NCBI RefSeq assembly: GCF_900637845.1
Contig: NZ_LR134439.1
Coordinates: forward strand, 1,178,001 to 1,242,000
DNA from: Erysipelothrix rhusiopathiae
GTDB lineage: Bacteria > Bacillota_I > Bacilli_A > Erysipelotrichales > Erysipelotrichaceae
Direction: 5' to 3'
Length of the DNA stretch: 64,000 nucleotides
Notes under the pieces: model-generated
Told to the model about the DNA's origin: nothing
What the model saw: only the letters and a program-made list of their open reading frames with translations
The model's database searches: none
Program-made: the position numbers and the translations under genes
Shown: in pieces, positions 60,340 to 64,000 of the stretch
Position numbering within the stretch: the stretch's first letter is position 1
How the letters are laid out: each line of letters begins with the position of its first letter

Positions 60340-61629
60340 ATGAAACAACCTCAAGTTAGAGTAATAGGTGCAGGATTGGCAGGGAGCGAAGCTGCTTACC
60401 AACTTGCAAAACGTGGATTTGTCGTAGAACTTGTGGAGATGCGTCCTGTTAAAATGACGCCTGCTCATGTAACGGAGCATTTCGCAGAACTTGTTTGTTC
60501 AAATTCATTTCGTTCTGATGATTTAAATAACGCCGTAGGACTTCTTAAGGAAGAAATGCGTCGCTTTGATAGTATTATTATGAAATCGGCGGATGAACAT
60601 CGTTTGCCTGCGGGAAGTGCGTTAGCTGTAGACCGCGTTGGTTTTAGTGAGAAAGTATCGGAAAAAATTTCAAAGATGGATAACATAATCGTTTCAAATC
60701 GCGAAATGACCGAACTGGATGATTTACCAACAATTGTTGCAACCGGCCCATTAACATCCGATAATTTTTCGAAATACTTGATGAACTATCTTGGACAATC
60801 GGAGATGTATTTTTATGATGCGATTGCACCGATTGTATCGGTAGACGGTATTAATTTTGATATTGCTTATCGTAAATCACGTTACGATAAAGGGGATGGT
60901 CAAGATTATATTAACTGTCCAATGGATCGTGATCAATTTGAAGCATTCCACCGTGCTATTTTAGAGGCGGAAGAAGCTCCAATGCGTGATTTTGAAGACG
61001 TTAAGGTTTTTGAAGGTTGTATGCCTGTTGAGGTAATGGCGCGTCGTGGTATTAAAACAATGTTATTTGGGCCATTAAAACCCGTAGGTTTGGAAAAACC
61101 GGATGGCACGCGTCCATATGCAGTAGTCCAATTACGTCAAGATAACGCAGCAGGATCTCTATATAACTTAGTAGGATTTCAAACGCGTTTAAAATGGGGT
61201 GATCAAAAACGGATTATTCAAATGATTCCTGGTTTGGAAAATGCAGTAATCGTTCGTTATGGTGTGATGCATCGTAATACATTCATCAAATCGCCTTTAC
61301 TTTTAAATCATCACTATCAATCAAAAACTCAGCCATCGCTTTTCTTTGCGGGACAAGTAAGTGGTGTGGAAGGGTATGTTGAATCAGCTGCAAGTGGACT
61401 TGTTGCGGCACTTAACATGGCGCAATTCCTAAAACAAGAACCACTTATTGATCTTCCTCAAGAAACGGTAATGGGTTCAATGGCTTATTATATTTCACAT
61501 GCAAATCCATCACAGTTCCAACCTATGAATGCGAACTTTGGAATTGTATCGAATCGATTAAAAGATCGTGAAGCAATGTCTGTTCGAAGTCTTGCGCACA
61601 TCGATAAATTTGTTTCTCAGTTTGGATAA
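60340..61629 (+). CDS. trmFO: tRNA (uracil-54-C5)-methyltransferase, folate-dependent (TrmFO)
   Basis: 429 residues. FAD-binding N-terminus [45 protein letters not shown], and [17 protein letters not shown]-terminal [24 protein letters not shown]. Makes ribothymidine at T54 using methylene-THF and FADH2. ATG 60340 is preceded by GGAAGG; the longer frame begins within the promoter. trmFO next to topA and xerC is the Bacillus gid arrangement. Confidence 0.96.
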   Translation: MKQPQVRVIGAGLAGSEAAYQLAKRGFVVELVEMRPVKMTPAHVTEHFAELVCSNSFRSDDLNNAVGLLKEEMRRFDSIIMKSADEHRLPAGSALAVDRVGFSEKVSEKISKMDNIIVSNREMTELDDLPTIVATGPLTSDNFSKYLMNYLGQSEMYFYDAIAPIVSVDGINFDIAYRKSRYDKGDGQDYINCPMDRDQFEAFHRAILEAEEAPMRDFEDVKVFEGCMPVEVMARRGIKTMLFGPLKPVGLEKPDGTRPYAVVQLRQDNAAGSLYNLVGFQTRLKWGDQKRIIQMIPGLENAVIVRYGVMHRNTFIKSPLLLNHHYQSKTQPSLFFAGQVSGVEGYVESAASGLVAALNMAQFLKQEPLIDLPQETVMGSMAYYISHANPSQFQPMNANFGIVSNRLKDREAMSVRSLAHIDKFVSQFG

Positions 61630-61650
61630 GACACTTCGGTGTCTTTTTTT
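61628..61650 (+). terminator. Terminator of trmFO with UUCG loop
   Basis: AAGACAC (61628-61634), TTCG, GTGTCTT (61639-61645), T7. Confidence 0.92.
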
Positions 61651-61688
61651 ATTTAGATTAGCGTATAATAAAAACAAGAGGTGATTGA

Positions 61689-62579
61689 ATGAAAACAGAA
61701 GAACTTGTTATGGATTTTATGCGTCATATTGCGATTACAAACACATCTTCAGAACATACCAATGTTGCCTATGAACGTGACATTCGTCAATTTCTCGACT
61801 TTATTGAAGGGCAAGCAGTTCATGAAGTAGATCGCTTGATGGCATATGATTACTTAAATATGCTTTATGATTCAAATCTTTCCAGTTCAAGTGTAGCGCG
61901 AAAGATTTCCACACTTCGTTCATTCTATAAATTTTTACAAATTAATTACGGACTAACTGATAATCCCTTCCAACAAATTAAAATTAAACGTCAAGGAAGA
62001 CACCTGCCACATTTCTTAATGTATGATGAAATCGAAACTTTATTATTAAGTTGTGATGAGTCTGTTTTAGGTGTTCGTAATCAGGTCATGATTGAATTAA
62101 TGTATGCTTGTGGTTTGCGTGTGAGCGAAGTTGTGGATTTACAAATTCATGATTTAGATCTTACAGAGCGCTCGCTGCGTGTAATTGGAAAAGGCAATAA
62201 AGAGCGTCAGCTTTTCTTTTATGAATCCCTTGTACCTAAACTTTGGTCCTATCTTAATCTCTATCGTCCTCAATTTCCGAATGTTTCGGATACTGAAGCT
62301 GTTTTTTTGAATCAAAGAGGCAAGCCACTTACGCCACGAGGAATACAACACATTCTAGAGCACCAAGGTAAGACCGCAGGACTTCGAATGAAGTTGCACC
62401 CGCATATGTTGCGTCACAGCTTTGCGACGCATTTATTGGACAATGGTGCGAGCTTGCGTGTGGTTCAGACATTGTTAGGTCATGAATCATTAAGTACAAC
62501 TCAAATCTACACGCATGTGAGTATGCAAAAAATTAAAGAAGTATATGATGATGCGATTGAAAAAATACCACTCACATAA
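61689..62579 (+). CDS. xerC: Tyrosine recombinase XerC-like
   Basis: 296 residues. SAM-like N-terminal domain (LVMDFMRHIAITNTSSEHTNVAYERDIRQFLDF), then catalytic Arg in MIELMYACGLRVSEV, LRHSFATHLLDNGASLRVVQTLLGHESLSTTQIYTH (HxxR, His, and Tyr at the end). The topA-trmFO-xerC order is that of Bacillus codV (xerC), so it is called XerC; the pattern alone cannot separate XerC from XerD. Acts at dif in chromosome dimer resolution. GAGGTG 6-8 bp before the ATG. Confidence 0.93.
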   Translation: MKTEELVMDFMRHIAITNTSSEHTNVAYERDIRQFLDFIEGQAVHEVDRLMAYDYLNMLYDSNLSSSSVARKISTLRSFYKFLQINYGLTDNPFQQIKIKRQGRHLPHFLMYDEIETLLLSCDESVLGVRNQVMIELMYACGLRVSEVVDLQIHDLDLTERSLRVIGKGNKERQLFFYESLVPKLWSYLNLYRPQFPNVSDTEAVFLNQRGKPLTPRGIQHILEHQGKTAGLRMKLHPHMLRHSFATHLLDNGASLRVVQTLLGHESLSTTQIYTHVSMQKIKEVYDDAIEKIPLT

Positions 62580-62592
62580 TCTTACATACTTT

Positions 62593-62601
62593 TGGTATAA
62601 T
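62593..62601 (+). promoter_or_regulatory. Extended -10 promoter of candidate sRNA
   Basis: TGgTATAAT (62593-62601), predicted start about 62608. Confidence 0.45.
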
Positions 62602-62638
62602 TCTTACATATTGTTTGTGTATGATTCATATGTAAGAA
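62601..62638. repeat. Inverted repeat at the candidate sRNA start
   Basis: TTCTTACATAT (62601-62611) and ATATGTAAGAA (62628-62638), perfect 11-bp arms with 16-bp spacer. An additional CTTACATA copy is at 62581-62588. Operator-like, overlapping the -10 and the transcription start. Confidence 0.65.
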
Positions 62639-62774
62639 GAAACTCTTACGCGTATGATTCCTCTTCTCCTTTATTCATATCCCCTTATGAATAACCAAAA
62701 ATCATACATAATCTTTCCCCTTATAAATAAATAGTAAAAAAAGAGAAGCAAATAATAGAGCTTTTCTTTTTTTT
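62608..62774 (+). ncRNA. Candidate trans-acting small RNA with C-rich motifs
   Basis: About 167 nt from the extended -10 promoter to an intrinsic terminator. It contains TCTTCTCCTTT (62662-62672), then a perfect 9-bp stem TTATTCATA / TATGAATAA (62671-62679 and 62686-62694) exposing the loop TCCCCT (62680-62685), and a single-stranded TTTCCCCTT (62714-62722). These are the C-rich anti-Shine-Dalgarno motifs seen in Firmicutes sRNAs. No long ORF; expression unproven. Confidence 0.5.
62739..62774 (+). terminator. Terminator of candidate sRNA
   Basis: AAAAGAGAAGC (62739-62749) and GCTTTTCTTTT (62760-62770), one G-U pair, loop of 10, T8. Confidence 0.85.
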
Positions 62775-62810
62775 GCGTAGAATTCGCAAGACCCTTAAAA
62801 TAAATATATC

Positions 62811-62839
62811 TTGACTTGTTGCGCTATTAAGGATATAAA
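62811..62839 (+). promoter_or_regulatory. Distal promoter P1 of yceD-rpmF
   Basis: TTGACT (62811-62816), 17 bp, TATAAA (62834-62839). Confidence 0.6.
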
Positions 62840-62935
62840 GAGTATGTTATTTTAGTTTTACAATTATATAAGTTGTACAAAATTAAGGTTGAATTTACAA
62901 AAAAACGAATCATCGAAAACATGAACGGTTTTTGT

Positions 62936-62964
62936 TTGACATTCCAGTTTGTAATCTATATAAT
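62936..62964 (+). promoter_or_regulatory. Proximal promoter P2 of yceD-rpmF
   Basis: Perfect TTGACA (62936-62941), 17 bp, TATAAT (62959-62964), 29 bp before the yceD ATG. Confidence 0.85.
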
Positions 62965-62993
62965 TAAGTAGCGTTAAAGAGTAGGGTGAGAGT

Positions 62994-63503
62994 ATGAAAT
63001 TTTATAGAGCTGATTTAGATCGGTTAAAATCACCACGTTTAGAAATAGACGAGGAAATAATCATCGATCAAGATCTCTTGAAAGGTTTTTCTCTATGTAC
63101 TGCTTTACGTGAGATCTTCGCAGTAGGTCATGGTTATTATGACGAACACACTTCAAAATTAATTACTGATCTGACAATAGAAGGTATTATGACAGTACCC
63201 TGCGCCATTACATTAGAACCTTTTGATATTGAATTTTCAATACCAGTTGGTGATGTGTTTAGCTTCGAGAAACTCGAAGATGACGAAGTAGGTATTGAAA
63301 TTGAAGGTGAAGAGCTTGATCTTGATCCATATTTATTGGATTCTATCTTAGCTGCAGTTCCCCTAAAGGCAATCCATCCGGATCTTAAGGAATATCCAGA
63401 GGGAGAAGGCTGGCAGGTTATGACTGAAGAAGATTATACAAAAGAGAAGAGTCAAGAGATTGATCCTAGACTTGCAAAACTAAAAGACTTTAAGTTTGAT
63501 TAA
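62994..63503 (+). CDS. yceD: YceD/DUF177 family protein
   Basis: 169 residues. The family is recognised by [18 protein letters not shown] and the acidic C-terminal [21 protein letters not shown], and by its fixed position before rpmF. DUF177 proteins influence 23S rRNA/rpmF expression; exact role unclear. The usual Cys pair in the mid motif is reduced to one (VPCAITL). 14 bp before rpmF. Confidence 0.9.
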   Translation: MKFYRADLDRLKSPRLEIDEEIIIDQDLLKGFSLCTALREIFAVGHGYYDEHTSKLITDLTIEGIMTVPCAITLEPFDIEFSIPVGDVFSFEKLEDDEVGIEIEGEELDLDPYLLDSILAAVPLKAIHPDLKEYPEGEGWQVMTEEDYTKEKSQEIDPRLAKLKDFKFD

Positions 63504-63517
63504 ATGGAGGTGAGACG

Positions 63518-63664
63518 ATGGCAGTTCCAAAAAGACGCACATCTAAAGCAAGAAAAAACAAACGTCGTACACATTATAAATTACCTAATGTGACATTAGC
63601 TAAAGATCCTCAAACTGGGGAGTGGAAATTACCACACCGTGCAAATCGCGACGAGGTTAAATAA
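63518..63664 (+). CDS. rpmF: 50S ribosomal protein L32
   Basis: 48 residues, [20 protein letters not shown] then [20 protein letters not shown]. No cysteines at all, so this is the zinc-independent (C-minus) form. Starts at ATG 63518 with GGAGGTGA 7 bp upstream, too short for most ORF callers. A hairpin follows; in many Firmicutes plsX/fab genes follow, here a membrane protein does. Confidence 0.93.
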   Translation: MAVPKRRTSKARKNKRRTHYKLPNVTLAKDPQTGEWKLPHRANRDEVK

Positions 63665-63672
63665 TATAATTA

Positions 63673-63697
63673 AGTCTTGGATATCCAAGATTTTTTT
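63673..63697 (+). terminator. Terminator of yceD-rpmF
   Basis: TCTTGG / CCAAGA around ATAT (63675-63690), T7. Confidence 0.88.
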
Positions 63698-63738
63698 ATG
63701 TGAAAATATGGGAAAATTTGGGAAAGTGAGTGTTTATT

Positions 63739-64000
63739 ATGAATCGTAAATCAGTCGTTTTCGGTCCATTGGCAGTAATTTTTTCATTCGCATGCTTAGC
63801 ATGTGTTTTAGTATTTACGAAGTATATGCCGATACGGAATCGTCTTATAATATTAGTAGTGGCGGTTATCGGTGCAATGGTTGTTATGATTGTAACGAAA
63901 CGGCCATTTTGGCGTTATTTAATTGCGATTTGTATTCTCGTAACCAGTGTTTTTGTATTCAGTTCTCAAAAATTTGTGGACCAAATGGCTGATACGAAAG
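63739..64000 (+). CDS. Membrane protein, N-terminal fragment (possible LCP family)
   Basis: First 87 residues of a gene running off the window. Three hydrophobic segments (about 9-27, 34-52, 58-76) are seen, separated by short basic loops. An LCP/LytR-type wall-polymer ligase with N-terminal TM helices is possible but cannot be supported from this part. ATG 63739 has weak AAAGTGAG upstream. Confidence 0.55.
   Translation, partial: MNRKSVVFGPLAVIFSFACLACVLVFTKYMPIRNRLIILVVAVIGAMVVMIVTKRPFWRYLIAICILVTSVFVFSSQKFVDQMADTK

Larger units (their letters stand above)
62580..62993. other. 414-bp gene-free region, repeat-rich
   Basis: Between xerC and yceD. It holds several CTTACATA-type repeats, a 11-bp perfect inverted repeat, two C-rich hairpin or single-strand motifs, a terminator at 62739-62774, and two promoters (62811-62839 and 62936-62964). 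Best read as an sRNA gene plus the yceD regulatory region. Confidence 0.75.

Noticed and set aside
62580-62700. dif site near xerC
   Set aside because: The repeats do not fit the 28-bp XerC/XerD half-site pattern; dif usually lies far from xerC.
1-64000. CRISPR arrays, phage or IS elements, toxin-antitoxin or defence islands, tRNA or rRNA genes
   Set aside because: No periodic direct repeats, transposase or integrase (other than xerC), or RNA gene signatures were seen; gene content and codon use are uniformly housekeeping.

Overview
The window is a dense, AT-rich chromosomal segment of a low-GC Gram-positive bacterium. Evidence for this: strong GGAGG ribosome-binding sites, TTGACA/TATAAT promoters, UGA used only as a stop, an alaS T-box, a glmS ribozyme, CIRCE elements, and Firmicutes operon orders (sufCDSUB, ireB-yqgF-DUF1292, rpsO-pnp, rbgA-rnhB-dprA-topA-trmFO-xerC). 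The overall look, including an 88-residue S15, a short ComEC, a direct ffh-to-rplS junction and a Cys-free L32, suggests an Erysipelotrichia member such as Erysipelothrix. That taxonomic call is inference, made without any database search.

Layout. 1-3 kb: truncated gnd, gpmA, a CinD/Frm2-type nitroreductase and an alpha/beta hydrolase. 3-5 kb: glmS with its ribozyme. 5-7 kb: pepC divergent from a small heat-shock gene, with paired CIRCE elements on one side and DtxR-type boxes on the other. 7-12 kb: cca overlapping an ABC exporter pair. 12-16 kb: a CorC-type membrane protein, an Rrf2 regulator divergent from cysK, and a BusR-like GntR/RCK_C regulator. 16-25 kb: T-box-alaS, ireB, yqgF, DUF1292, mltG, udk, greA, comEA, comEC, holA. 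25-31 kb: rpsT (minus), fmt, an ECF S component, lepA, a MazG-like gene, hemW, and two minus-strand genes. 31-35 kb: a hypothetical exported protein, rpsO, pnp. 35-38 kb (minus): a luciferase-like oxidoreductase, a HIT hydrolase and two PrsA-like proteins. 38-44 kb: sufCDSUB, 5-formyl-THF cyclo-ligase and an MFS transporter. 45-49 kb: an eroded CitX-CitG-like fusion, tyrS, a lipoprotein, and rpsD (minus). 49-54 kb: ezrA, iscS/nifS, thiI, ffh. 55-62 kb: rplS, lepB, rbgA, rnhB, dprA, topA, trmFO, xerC. 62.6-64 kb: a repeat-rich intergenic region with a candidate small RNA, then yceD-rpmF and the start of a membrane protein.

Functional themes: translation (alaS, tyrS, cca, fmt, lepA, rpsT, rpsO, rpsD, rplS, rpmF, rbgA, trmFO, thiI), Fe-S and sulfur traffic (suf, iscS-thiI, cysK with an Rrf2 repressor), cell-wall precursor and wall enzymes (glmS, mltG), secretion and folding (ffh, lepB, PrsA pair), and DNA uptake/processing (comEA, comEC, dprA). 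I see no mobile element, CRISPR array, phage gene, rRNA, tRNA or defence island.

The most interesting unexplained items are: the candidate C-rich sRNA at about 62608-62774; the orphan CitXG-like protein with all its enzymatic motifs eroded directly ahead of tyrS; operators between pepC and hsp20; a translationally coupled mini-ORF ahead of the CorC-like gene; mirrored operators between rrf2 and cysK; and heavy use of TG-N-TATAAT extended -10 promoters.
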